Of a DNA stretch of 64,000 nucleotides, positions 48,610-58,558 are shown in pieces; within the stretch, counting starts at the first letter, position 1; the number at the start of each line of letters is the position of its first letter. Position numbers and translations under genes: made by a program. The DNA lies in the NCBI GenBank assembly GCA_030916885.1, contig JAUPVT010000040.1:57043-121042 (forward strand), written 5' to 3'. The notes beneath the pieces are model-generated. The model made no database searches. It was not told where the DNA came from and saw nothing but the letters and a program-made list of their open reading frames with translations. This stretch comes from Chlamydiota bacterium. Lineage in GTDB: Bacteria; Chlamydiota; Chlamydiia; Chlamydiales; Rhabdochlamydiaceae.

Positions 48610-49552
48610 ACTCTGTTTATACATTCTCTTTTTATCCAGCTTATGTAGTTGCTATAAAAGAGTCTCTGATGAGATAGAACCTGTATTGCAGTATTCTGTA
48701 CATGATCGCTATATAAGAGGGCTACCTTCTGCATTTGAAGCTCTATCTCATGATGAAAACAGCACTGACTGGGGAAAAGAGATGCGGATTGCATTAAGTT
48801 TTGCCAAGGAATGCGATCTCTATCAAGCTATCACGGCTTTTAAAAGAGCCGAAATCCTTCTCTCTTTTTCTGATACTCCTCGTCTTTTGCAAATACAATA
48901 TGGGATTCTTATCTGCTACTACATGGGTCAGAAATACGATCAAGCCCTTACTGTTTTTCAAAACAGTGCTCTTAACCACGTTTCTACAGAATTTGCACCC
49001 TTACACGATCTCTTAGTTATTCTCTATGATTGCTATATTCAAACCAATCAATTAACTCAAGCAGATCATATTTTAGAGTTATTTAATCAGTACTTTCCTG
49101 ATCAATCAATGAATCTATACTTATCTAAATCTTTCATAACGGCTGATTTTTCCTCTTTAAGTCTTATCGAAGAGAGTCCTCCTCCAAGGCCTTATTTAAG
49201 CGATTTTTTGCAAGAATATCAAACACATAAAAAATCTGTTGGCAAGGCCCAACTGCTAAATGCCCTACTGCCAGGCTCTGGTTATTTATATTTAGGACAA
49301 AAACAATCCGCTATAACCTCTTTTTTACTCAATGGATTATTTATTGCTGCATCTGTTTATTGTTTTGATCGTGGTAACATTGCAGCTGGAGTAATCTTTA
49401 TAAGTTTTGAAGCTGGCTGGTATTTTGGAGGAGTGTATGGTGCAGGTCTAGAGGCTAAATGCTATAATGAAAGACTCTATGAAACATTAGGTTTTCATTT
49501 GATGAGAAAACAACGTTTATTTCCTATGTTGATGCTTAAATATGCTTTTTAG
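48602..49552 (+). CDS. putative lipoprotein with TPR-like N-terminal region and C-terminal membrane segments
   Basis: start at MNKLCLYILFLSSLCSC (lipobox-like) rather than ORF start; TPR-like helices; QLLNALLPGSGYLYLGQKQSAITSFLLNGLFIAASVYCF. Confidence 0.7.
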   Translation: MNKLCLYILFLSSLCSCYKRVSDEIEPVLQYSVHDRYIRGLPSAFEALSHDENSTDWGKEMRIALSFAKECDLYQAITAFKRAEILLSFSDTPRLLQIQYGILICYYMGQKYDQALTVFQNSALNHVSTEFAPLHDLLVILYDCYIQTNQLTQADHILELFNQYFPDQSMNLYLSKSFITADFSSLSLIEESPPPRPYLSDFLQEYQTHKKSVGKAQLLNALLPGSGYLYLGQKQSAITSFLLNGLFIAASVYCFDRGNIAAGVIFISFEAGWYFGGVYGAGLEAKCYNERLYETLGFHLMRKQRLFPMLMLKYAF

Positions 49553-49928
49553 ATTACTGCTTCTTTTATTTCCTTTTTGTGTATATGCACTACCAGGCTA
49601 CTTTGAGCCATGGGGTAAAGATACAGACCTTGTTTTCCTTCAGCCAAAAAAAACAGAACCGACTTCTTACTCTCTACCTGTACGTGTGGCAGAAAAGATT
49701 ATTTGGTTTCATCAGTATATCATATCACCGGTAGATGGACCAAGAAGCCACTTTTATCCTTCTTCTTCTAGCTATATGAAAGAGGCCATACAAAAACATG
49801 GCTTTGTACTAGGCTTTTTTTTGGGCTGTGATCGTCTGCAAAGAGAGAATAGCGATCCTTGGATCTATCGCTGTATTGAGCTTAATCAAAAGCTTATCAA
49901 ATACAACCCTGTGCCTTATTCAAAATAA
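49542..49928 (+). CDS. YidD-like protein with signal peptide (divergent)
   Basis: IIWFHQYIISPVDGPRSHFYPSSSSYMKEAIQKHGFVLGFFLGCDRLQREN follows the YidD pattern (YQ..ISP..GPRC.FYPTCS.Y..EAI..HG..KG....RL.RC). Confidence 0.7.
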   Translation: MLFRLLLLLFPFCVYALPGYFEPWGKDTDLVFLQPKKTEPTSYSLPVRVAEKIIWFHQYIISPVDGPRSHFYPSSSSYMKEAIQKHGFVLGFFLGCDRLQRENSDPWIYRCIELNQKLIKYNPVPYSK

Positions 49929-51325
49929 GAAGAGTCCATTTTTTCTAAATCCAGCTCTTCTTCTTCTAAATCAATGGCTTGTTTTTCTAATTGAGGCTTT
50001 GATGAAACTAATTTTTTTTCTTTACGCCCTCTGAGAATAAATTCAATAGGAGAACCTAAAAATCCATACTGCAAGCGAAACTGATTAATTAAATATTTTT
50101 TATAAGAATCAAGCATCAATTCAGGTTTATTGACAAATAAAACAAAACGAGGAGGCTGTACACCAATTTGTGCCATATAATAAATGCGCAGACGCTTTCC
50201 TTCGATCATGGGAGGATGATATTTTTGCACAACTTGTTCAACAAACTTATTTAGCTGTCCTGTTGTAATACGACGCAATTGTTGCTCATGCACTTTAGCA
50301 ACTGCATGAAAAATCTTCTCGACATTTCTTCCCGTTTCTGCAGAAGTAAATAATAGGGGACAGTGGGTTAGAAAAGGCACATCAAGAGCAAAACTCTTTT
50401 GGCAATGTTCCATCCGGAATCCTTTAACAAGGTCCCATTTATTGAACACTAGAACACAACCTTTACCTAGAGCAGCGATCTCATTAGCAATGCGTTTTTC
50501 TTGTGTACTAATCCCCTTTTCTGCATCGATCACAAGTACGCATACATCTGCTCGATCCATTGCTCTTTCGGTACGTAGGGCTGCAAATTTATCCACTACC
50601 TCTTTTTCTGATTTTTTTTTGCGAATACCTGCCGTGTCGATTAAGGTAAACAGCTGATCTTCTAATTGAATCTCCACATCGATAGCATCGCGAGTAGTAC
50701 CTGCAATAGGACTGACTACACATCTGGCTTCTTTGAGTAAGTAATTTACAATGGTAGATTTGCCTACATTCGGGCGGCCAATAATTGCAGTCCCGATTCC
50801 CTTTATCTCTTTAATCACCTCATCAGAGAAACTTACCCCAAGAAACGCAACCTCTAATAATTCTGCAATCTGAAACTTTTGTGTAGCAGAAACGGCAATA
50901 ATATCTTTAATTCCCAAAGAATGAAATTCATAGATTTCTTGAGCTTTAGAAAAGTCATCTACTTTATTAACAGCTAAAATGACCTTTTTTTTAGTACGCA
51001 ATAAAATTTTTGCTACATATTCATCTAAAAGAGTAATTCCCACAGTGAAATCCACTACCATGACTAGTACATCAGCCTCTTCAATAGCAATCTCCGCTTG
51101 ACGGCGAATCTCTTCCTGGAAAGCAATCCTCTGATCAGAATGAATTCCACCCGTATCGATCACCTCAAAAGGCTGGCCAAAAAAATCAGTTTCAGCATAT
51201 AGACGATCACGAGTTATTCCTTCTGCTTCGTCTACAATAGCAATTCTTTTTTTGCAAATTGCATTAAATAAGGCAGACTTTCCGACATTTGGGCGCCCTA
51301 CTAGAGCTAGTTGTATTGTTTTCAT
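49916..51325 (-). CDS. der: ribosome biogenesis GTPase Der (EngA)
   Basis: two G domains: LVGRPNVGKSALFNAI and IIGRPNVGKSTIVNYLL with DTGG/DTAG, NKVD/NKWD motifs; KH-like C-terminus. Confidence 0.97.
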   Translation of the reverse strand: MKTIQLALVGRPNVGKSALFNAICKKRIAIVDEAEGITRDRLYAETDFFGQPFEVIDTGGIHSDQRIAFQEEIRRQAEIAIEEADVLVMVVDFTVGITLLDEYVAKILLRTKKKVILAVNKVDDFSKAQEIYEFHSLGIKDIIAVSATQKFQIAELLEVAFLGVSFSDEVIKEIKGIGTAIIGRPNVGKSTIVNYLLKEARCVVSPIAGTTRDAIDVEIQLEDQLFTLIDTAGIRKKKSEKEVVDKFAALRTERAMDRADVCVLVIDAEKGISTQEKRIANEIAALGKGCVLVFNKWDLVKGFRMEHCQKSFALDVPFLTHCPLLFTSAETGRNVEKIFHAVAKVHEQQLRRITTGQLNKFVEQVVQKYHPPMIEGKRLRIYYMAQIGVQPPRFVLFVNKPELMLDSYKKYLINQFRLQYGFLGSPIEFILRGRKEKKLVSSKPQLEKQAIDLEEEELDLEKMDSSYFE

Positions 51326-51544
51326 ATGCCTCTTTAAGATTTAAGATAATCATAATAAAAAAAAGCCCATTAAAAAACCACAGATTGCGAAAGTAATAAA
51401 AAAATACTTTAGTTAAAATTCATTAAATTTTAATGTATATTCACAGAAATTTAAAAACGTTTAATTAAAGAATTAAACTATTTTAGATGATAAATACATA
51501 TAATTTTCTTTATTTTTATCAAAAAGCTGCTAAGACTGCTTTTG

Positions 51545-52375
51545 TTCTTATTGGATTGTCTAATAGACCTCTTGTGTAGTTAAATAAAAACTTCATAAGT
51601 TTAGACTTCCGACCACGTTTTTATTAAGAACTCGCTCAGAGGCAATCTCTTGATTCTACTGTTTCTCTTCTTTTGTTAAGGGCTTTTTTTTACTAGATTT
51701 TTTTGGCAACCTTGAGTTTTTTTGAATCTTTTTATGCCTATATAACCATTGTCAGTCATACCGTAGAGTTAGCTGTCCACCGTACTCTACTCTCTTTAAA
51801 CAGCCTAAAATCATGTTTTTTCCATTGTAAAAGTTTAAACAGATTACTTTTTTTATTTTCTTATCTATGACTATTTGACTTTTGATCGTATGCTTTTTCT
51901 TCTTACCAGAATAAAAATGCTTTTGTCTGTTATTGGGGTTTTTTACCCTCTTTTTATTTTTGATTTTTTTGGGACGTTCTATAGGTGTTTCTGGTACATC
52001 TATAAGAATTACTTCGCACTCCACATTACTCTTAAGAAGAGCATTTTTTCCCGACAGTGAGAACTTCCTACTTTTAATCAATGTGTTTTCTACGCATCTA
52101 CAGGCTCGATAACATGCACTTTCACTCCAACCGTAACTATGACCTATATAGCAAATACGTTCGATATTCTCTCAAATATTCTAAAGTCATTAAAAGCTTG
52201 TCTTCTAAGATTAGTAACCCTTTTCTCCCAGCTTTTCTATACCTCTTGTTTTGCTCTTCCAATAAAATTAAGACCATTTCTTCAAAAGTTTTTCGCTTTA
52301 CTCCTGTCAGTCTTCTAAATTGCTTAGATGAGCGTGATTGAAGTTCTAAGTGTTTTTTTATTTCTCTCCTTTTTT
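51545..52375 (-). mobile_element. degenerate IS5-type transposase / IS remnant
   Basis: minus-strand translation across frameshifts: HLELQSRSSKQFRRLTGVKRKTFEEMVLILLEEQNKRYRKAGRKG / GHSYGWSESACYRACRCVENTLIKSRKFSLSGKNALL...VILIDVPETPIERPKKI...HFYSGKKKKHTIKSQIVIDKK / LTDNGYIGIKRF / LPKKSSKKKPLTKEEKQ*NQEIASERVLNKNVVGS. Confidence 0.85.
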
Positions 52376-52540
52376 GGAAAGAAGTATAGTAAAAAATCTA
52401 ATACAGAACTTCGATTTATCCAAACGCACTAAAAAGCGCTGAAGCGTGAGATTTTGCCAAAGATCAGCAGGATCTCGATTTTTTTCTTTTACAATAGCTC
52501 GTAATTTTGCTTTGAATGATTTTTCTAAATCTGCTGTCAT
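52358..52540 (-). pseudogene. truncated AbiEii-type nucleotidyltransferase toxin (N-terminal fragment)
   Basis: MTADLEKSFKAKLRAIVKEKNRDPADLWQNLTLQRFLVRLDKSKF resembles AbiEii N-termini; similarity ends near the IS remnant. Confidence 0.7.
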
Positions 52541-53106
52541 GTTGTATAAGATAAAATGTATGGAGTTATATTAACACGTAATGTTTTTGCATAAGCGCCT
52601 AATTTCTTAGGATCTGGCTTATATTTAGAGTTCTGAAAGTATCTCTGAATTTCCTTACTAAGATAGCGAAATGCATCAACAACAGAGCGTTCTCTGTCGA
52701 AAATGTAAGTGTTATATTCACCAAGTATAATTTTGATTTTTCCTAACTTAATATTGTGCATTCTAATGATTCATGTGTTGGGTCGTCTAGGAGCATAGGA
52801 TTCATGTGATACAGCAATCCAAGCCTCTCGCATAATTTGATCCGTTAAATCATGATAACAAAGAGCAGAAATTAAACAAATGACCCCATCAGGAACACTA
52901 ACTGGGACCAATGCCAAATTTTCCCACTGGAACTCAACTTCCGATTCATATTGAGAGAAACGATAAGCTCCTGAATAAATCCTTTCTAAGGTATCTTTTT
53001 TTACTAAATAAGCCAGAGAATACCGAGGAATTCCTTGTTTTTTCTGCTTCTCCTGAGGTAAAAATAGGAACATTGGCAAACCGTTCTAATTTTTTCAGGT
53101 ATTTTA
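52537..53106 (-). pseudogene. AbiEi-type antitoxin, interrupted
   Basis: IPRYSLAYLVKKDTLERIYSGAYRFS...DGVICLISALCYHDLTDQIMREAWIAVSHESYAPRRPNT*IIRMHNIKLGKIKIILGEYNTYIFDRERSVVDAFRYL; in-frame TGA at 52771-52773 and an upstream frameshift near a poly-A tract. Confidence 0.75.
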
Positions 53107-53316
53107 CCTCTACAAAACCTACCCAATTAAGTCAAATGGGTAGGTTTTATAGAATTGTTTTTTTAAATATCTGAAATTTAACGACTTAATATAGAGATAA
53201 GTAGCTAAAATCTGATGAAATCATTATTAAATACTATTTTAACATAGGTGTCTGTCAGATTAAATCTTGATTTGTACACCTTCAAAAAATAGAAATTGCA
53301 TTTGCATTATAAAATA

Positions 53317-56300
53317 TTATATTTTTTTTACATCTTGATCGATTAATTTGATCAAATGGATTAACTCTTCACGGTTTAATTTTTTGATTTGATCCTGATC
53401 TGTGAATTCAATAACCCCTTCCATTAGTGCTTGTTTTTTTTCGATTACCTTGTGAATGTGCTCTTCAATGGTGTTTTTAGTAACTAATTTAAATACTTGT
53501 ACTCCTCGATTTTGCCCAATACGATGCACACGATCGGTTGCTTGATTTTCACGCGCTGGATTCCACCAGCGATCGTAATGAATCACAACAGATGCAGATA
53601 CAAGATCTACTCCAACACCCGCTGCTTGTAGAGAAGCAACAAAAACCTCGCACGCAGGGTCTTGTTTAAATCTATCGAGCATCTCTTTTCGATTACGCGT
53701 ACTTCCTCTAATACCCGCAAAGCCAATATTTTGTTCTTTGAGATATTTTTCAATGAGGTTAAGCATATTTAAGTATTGTGAAAACACTACAAGTTTTTGA
53801 CCACTATCCCTTGTCTCTTGCAATAGTTGGACAAATAAATCCCACTTTCCTGACTGATATTTATGAAATTCATCAAATTGTTTATTAATTAAACAAGGAT
53901 GATCACAGATTTGTTTTAGGGTAGATAACAAAGCAAAAACATGGAGATAGGGAAGTGGTTTGTTTTCATCTTCTATTTTTTGCATAAGCTGGCTTTTCTG
54001 CTGAAAAAAAGCAGCTTTATACAACTCTTTTTGCTCTTCAGAAAGATCACAATAAGAAATTTCTTCAATTTTTTCTGGTAGCTCTAATAATACTTCTTTT
54101 TTCTTACGTCGTAAAATAAAAGGATCCACTAACCTCTTGAGCAGCACTTTTCTTGCGTGGTCTTGCCCTTTTTCATTCGGATTGACAAATAGATGTTTAA
54201 AATGAGCTTCTTGAGGTAAATACCCCGGCACAATCACTTCAAATAAGGACCTTAACTCTAGTAAACTATTTTCAATAGGCGTTCCAGTTAACCCAAGACG
54301 CATGTGCGCATTAAGGGTTTTCAAAGCCTTATGTGTTTGAGATTGGGAATTTTTGGCATTTTGTACCTCATCAAAAATGATAAGATCAAAGGTATACTGA
54401 GAAAGAAGGGCTTTCTCACTACGCAACACGCCATAAGAAGTTAACAAAAGATCTGCTTGTGTTGTAAAAAGATCAAAATTGCGCCCTACCCCATAGAAAG
54501 TTAAAACCCGCACTTCTGGTAAAAAATTTTTTAATAACTCTTCCCAATGGTAAATAACAGAAGTAGGGCAAACCACTAAAAACTTAGCTCTTTTTTGTAA
54601 TTCATTAAATACAGCAGCAATAAGCCCCATAGCTTGATGCGTCTTTCCAAGGCCCATCTCATCACAAAGCATCCCTGAGAGTCCATAGGTATATAAAAAC
54701 CACAACCAGTTTACCCCTGTTTCTTGATAGGCTCGTAGCCTACTTCTAAACCCAGTTAGGTCCATGGGAGTTTGCGTTTCAAATTGAGAAATACCCACCA
54801 GCCATTTTCTGGTCTGCTGAGCTTGTATAGACCTCCCTTCTGGAGCTTTTATCTCTTCAAAAACGGTTAATCGTAACCAATCTAGCGTTGTACACTTTAG
54901 AAAAGATTTTGCATCCCATTGCTGCTTACGAATTGCCTTTAACCAATTAAAACGAGATTGTTTCAAAATAATAAGGCCAGCTGGTGTAAAAAGATAAGGG
55001 CGATTTTCCATGATTGCTTGCCAAATCTCTTTTGCATCTACTTCTCCAAGCTCACTGATAAACACAAGCTGCATACGCCATTGAAAGTGCTCATTTTTTT
55101 TTATATGTTCTAAATTACGTATCTCTACTTGTAACGAATGTGGTTTAGTTAACTCCTTTTGCAAAGTAATAATCTGGTCTACTAAAGTATCTAAATCATA
55201 CAAGATAAAATTCGCCTCTTGCTCTTTAGGAATAAAAGCGCTTGGCATGTATTTTTTCTTTAACCGCTGCTCAAAAGCAATTTCGTAAAACCCTTGATTT
55301 TCCACGTAGGTAAACCCATCGAAGACTTGTACATTTTTATCCTGATACTCGGGTAAAAATTGCATAACGGATTGCACAAAAATCTGCTCGTTTTTCAGGA
55401 TAATTTCGTATCCACTTTTTAAAATGGGACAGACAGAGGAAAAGAATCCTTTAATGTTTTCTAATTCTTCTTGATGCCTCTGAATAAATTCTGTAACCTG
55501 GTCTTTTTCAATTGTTAATCCTGAATGGATAAAACCTGTTTGTAGCTGAGTGCGCTTAGCAAAAAACCCTTGACCTTTTACATAAATCCATGCTCCAAAG
55601 TCACTGATTGTATCCTCCGCTCCAAGCATCTCGATAGCCGCTTCAAACCGCAGCTGCTGTGCTGCCGTCAAAAAGAAGCGTAACTGAGATTCTATAGTAT
55701 AGACATGAGTTTGAAAGAGAGGAAAACTATTCAACCATGCTCTATGTTGAGAGACAAATTCTGAAACATCAGCCCTTTTAATAATTTTTGTAATACCATC
55801 AAATAACCAATTCTCTACTTGAAAAAATCCTTTCTTTTCTAGATAAACCCAATTGCCAAATCGTGCAGAGGATTTTTTTTGTAGATCTTTTTTTTCAAAG
55901 AGATAGCATTCAATATGCAGTTTTTCTTCTGAATCAAAAAAAAGATCGTATTGAATACGATTATTACCTGCATGAATCGGTTTGTTTAAAAATTTCTGTA
56001 AAATGGACACATGTTTAAAAAATATTTTTCCAATTTTTTGCGCAGAAATCTCCTTTTGTTCAAAAATAGGATCTATGGTAGCAGGAAAAAATCCTTTTTT
56101 AGAAATAAAGACAAAGTCTCCAACACGAATTCCTTTTGACTTTTCTTCTTGTTGCTGTTTTTGGGATTGGTCCATTTCAATAAAAAGTTTTTTATCTTCT
56201 TCATTATAACGAATAGATCGAATATAGGAATAAGGTTGTCCATGAACAACAAGTGGTGAATCTACTGTCGCTAAAACAGAGATTAGCTGAGGCCAATGAA

Positions 56301-57030
56301 CCTCTGAAAGGTAGCATTTGACCTTTAATAAACCAGTAAATTGAATAGTTAGCCAAGAAGGCAGTTGCTTTTCTTTCTCTTCAAAAGAAATGGAATAAGG
56401 TTTTTTACTCTCCTGAAGCAACATCAGCCATTTTGCAAGATCAGACCAAAAACACAGTTCATATTTTAGTCGGTAACTAGGATTCCCTTCCTTCCACAAT
56501 TGCAACTCATCGGGAGTTACATTAGAAAATTTAAGAGAGGTTTCCTCTGTTTCAATGGCTCGTTCAAAAAAAAGTGTATGCAGATATTTTTTTGTAGCAG
56601 CAGTTAAAGGCTCTATATAAAAAAGAAGTTTATTCGTAGAGGATCTGATTTCATAAACTTTTTCCTTTTTTTGTAATACATTTGTCTCATATCCATGTCG
56701 ATTGCAAAAAATTTGACATAAGCAATTCCAAAAGCTATGACGAAAACGCACATGTAAAGGTTGAAGATTTCCATTAAAAATAGTTAAGTATGCAGCGGCA
56801 AGATGTGCGCAGGATTGCGTTTCTTCTGCTTCATTACAGGAACAAAATCCCTCTAAGATTTTTCCCTGATCATCTATATGTAAAAAGGGTGAAAAAGAAT
56901 ATGTATTTTCTTTATCAAATATTTCTATTTGATATGTCGCTTCTGAAAATAAAATTTTTTTAACAGATTGTTTTAACAATAACTGCTCAGCTTTTATTAG
57001 ATTTTTTTGCGAAAAAGAAGATTGAGACAT
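53317..57030 (-). CDS. SWI/SNF2-family DEAD/DEAH helicase with N-terminal SWIM zinc finger
   Basis: SWIM CSCNEAEETQSCAH; GMLCDEMGLGKTHQAMGLIAA; DEVQNAKN; LGLTGTPIENSLLELRSLFEVI; ATDRVHRIGQNRGVQVFKLV. Confidence 0.95.
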   Translation of the reverse strand: MSQSSFSQKNLIKAEQLLLKQSVKKILFSEATYQIEIFDKENTYSFSPFLHIDDQGKILEGFCSCNEAEETQSCAHLAAAYLTIFNGNLQPLHVRFRHSFWNCLCQIFCNRHGYETNVLQKKEKVYEIRSSTNKLLFYIEPLTAATKKYLHTLFFERAIETEETSLKFSNVTPDELQLWKEGNPSYRLKYELCFWSDLAKWLMLLQESKKPYSISFEEKEKQLPSWLTIQFTGLLKVKCYLSEVHWPQLISVLATVDSPLVVHGQPYSYIRSIRYNEEDKKLFIEMDQSQKQQQEEKSKGIRVGDFVFISKKGFFPATIDPIFEQKEISAQKIGKIFFKHVSILQKFLNKPIHAGNNRIQYDLFFDSEEKLHIECYLFEKKDLQKKSSARFGNWVYLEKKGFFQVENWLFDGITKIIKRADVSEFVSQHRAWLNSFPLFQTHVYTIESQLRFFLTAAQQLRFEAAIEMLGAEDTISDFGAWIYVKGQGFFAKRTQLQTGFIHSGLTIEKDQVTEFIQRHQEELENIKGFFSSVCPILKSGYEIILKNEQIFVQSVMQFLPEYQDKNVQVFDGFTYVENQGFYEIAFEQRLKKKYMPSAFIPKEQEANFILYDLDTLVDQIITLQKELTKPHSLQVEIRNLEHIKKNEHFQWRMQLVFISELGEVDAKEIWQAIMENRPYLFTPAGLIILKQSRFNWLKAIRKQQWDAKSFLKCTTLDWLRLTVFEEIKAPEGRSIQAQQTRKWLVGISQFETQTPMDLTGFRSRLRAYQETGVNWLWFLYTYGLSGMLCDEMGLGKTHQAMGLIAAVFNELQKRAKFLVVCPTSVIYHWEELLKNFLPEVRVLTFYGVGRNFDLFTTQADLLLTSYGVLRSEKALLSQYTFDLIIFDEVQNAKNSQSQTHKALKTLNAHMRLGLTGTPIENSLLELRSLFEVIVPGYLPQEAHFKHLFVNPNEKGQDHARKVLLKRLVDPFILRRKKKEVLLELPEKIEEISYCDLSEEQKELYKAAFFQQKSQLMQKIEDENKPLPYLHVFALLSTLKQICDHPCLINKQFDEFHKYQSGKWDLFVQLLQETRDSGQKLVVFSQYLNMLNLIEKYLKEQNIGFAGIRGSTRNRKEMLDRFKQDPACEVFVASLQAAGVGVDLVSASVVIHYDRWWNPARENQATDRVHRIGQNRGVQVFKLVTKNTIEEHIHKVIEKKQALMEGVIEFTDQDQIKKLNREELIHLIKLIDQDVKKI

Positions 57031-57111
57031 GGTTTAAAATTTTAAGCTAGATTTCCCCTTAATTTGCGAGCATGCCTAGCTATCGATATGTTTGCAATAT
57101 GCTTAAGAAAT

Positions 57112-57879
57112 TTAAGACAATTCCAATCTACCTGAAAATACTTGGCAAGCCTCCGCTAGCATTTGTATATTTCCCCTTGCAGAAATAAAGAACTTCATTT
57201 GTTTAGAAATTTTATCCGAAGTACTTGCTATCAAAATAGGCTGCGGAGGGTTAGAGAGTTTACTTACAACAAATGCAACAGCAGCAAAGCCCGTGCCACA
57301 AGAAATGGTTTCATTTTCTACCCCCCTTTCATAGGTGCGAACAATAAGCTGGTTATTTAGAAAACTAGCAAAATTTATATTTACTCCCTCAGAAAAAGCC
57401 GCTCGAATTTTTTGAGCTTTTTTTATCAGGTTAATTTGATTTAAAGATGGCAAAAAAACAACAGCGTGAGAAACACCCACTTTAACTACATAGACAGTAA
57501 ATTCATGGATTTTAATCGGCCAATGACAAATTAAGGGTTGTTTTAAATCAACCCCTATTTGGTCTTCTTTACGCCAACAGGTAAATACACCACTTCTGGT
57601 TTCAATCTCAATAGGTTCCTGCGCCATCTCATAATCAGCAACGCATCTAATCCCGTTGCCGCACATGTCAGCTTCACTACCATCACTATTAAAGATGCGC
57701 ATTTTTAGATCAGCGCATTTAGAGCCCTCAACCAAGAGCACCCCATCTGCTCCTATTCCCAAATGCCTATCACAAATCTTGGGTATTTGAGAAAAAAAAG
57801 AACTCTCTTCTATAGGGGATTTTCTCTGATCAACCAATATAAAATCATTACCAATTCCATGGTATTTAGTAAAAATCAC
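57112..57879 (-). CDS. dapF: diaminopimelate epimerase
   Basis: [55 protein letters not shown]. Confidence 0.95.
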   Translation of the reverse strand: MIFTKYHGIGNDFILVDQRKSPIEESSFFSQIPKICDRHLGIGADGVLLVEGSKCADLKMRIFNSDGSEADMCGNGIRCVADYEMAQEPIEIETRSGVFTCWRKEDQIGVDLKQPLICHWPIKIHEFTVYVVKVGVSHAVVFLPSLNQINLIKKAQKIRAAFSEGVNINFASFLNNQLIVRTYERGVENETISCGTGFAAVAFVVSKLSNPPQPILIASTSDKISKQMKFFISARGNIQMLAEACQVFSGRLELS

Positions 57880-58535
57880 TCTTCTAGATCTTGATAGCTA
57901 GAAACCACTTTATCAAGCAGACCAAATTCTAAGGCCTCATCTGCACTCATCCACATATCACGATCTAACGCTTTATCAATCTCTTCTGCATTTTTCCCCG
58001 TTGCTTCTACATAAACATCTACAATCCCCTGTCTGGTTTTTAAGATTTCTCTTGCTTGAATTTCTAAATCGGTCGCTTGTCCACGGATCACTGAATGGAT
58101 AGAAGGTTGATGGATCATAAAACGGGAATGAGGAGTCGCAAAGCGTTTCCCAGGAGCAGCACATAGACTTAAAACAGAACCCATAGAAGCAGCAATTCCT
58201 GTAACAAGTGTTGTGACAGGTGAAGTTATCATTTTAACCTGATCCCAAACTGCAAAACCCGCATCAACTGATCCACCTGGTGAATTAATAATAAATAAAA
58301 TAGGCTTACCTGGATCTATTAACTCCAAGTACCATAATTTGCGAATTGCATTACGAGCAGTATTACTATCTACAGCATCACAAAAGAAGATCCTTCTGGA
58401 TTTAAGTAGCGCTTCATCAATCTTATCATCGAGCGATCCTAAAGGGAATTTTTGATTCGCTTCTTGCCTTTGGCTCACTAACGACATAAATACCTCATTT
58501 TTTTCAGTCTCATTTTTAGCATCTGGCAAAAACAT
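57876..58535 (-). CDS. clpP: ATP-dependent Clp protease proteolytic subunit
   Basis: [51 protein letters not shown]. Confidence 0.95.
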   Translation of the reverse strand: MFLPDAKNETEKNEVFMSLVSQRQEANQKFPLGSLDDKIDEALLKSRRIFFCDAVDSNTARNAIRKLWYLELIDPGKPILFIINSPGGSVDAGFAVWDQVKMITSPVTTLVTGIAASMGSVLSLCAAPGKRFATPHSRFMIHQPSIHSVIRGQATDLEIQAREILKTRQGIVDVYVEATGKNAEEIDKALDRDMWMSADEALEFGLLDKVVSSYQDLEE

Positions 58536-58558
58536 TATCTAGAGTTGCATCCTTTTTT

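Noticed and set aside
51875-52341. Plus-strand ORFs (51875-52060 and 52081-52341)
   Set aside because: Opposite strand of the frameshifted IS5-type transposase, which explains the open frames
52911-53174. 87-aa plus-strand ORF
   Set aside because: Opposite strand of the AbiEi remnant; the minus-strand reading has clear family similarity
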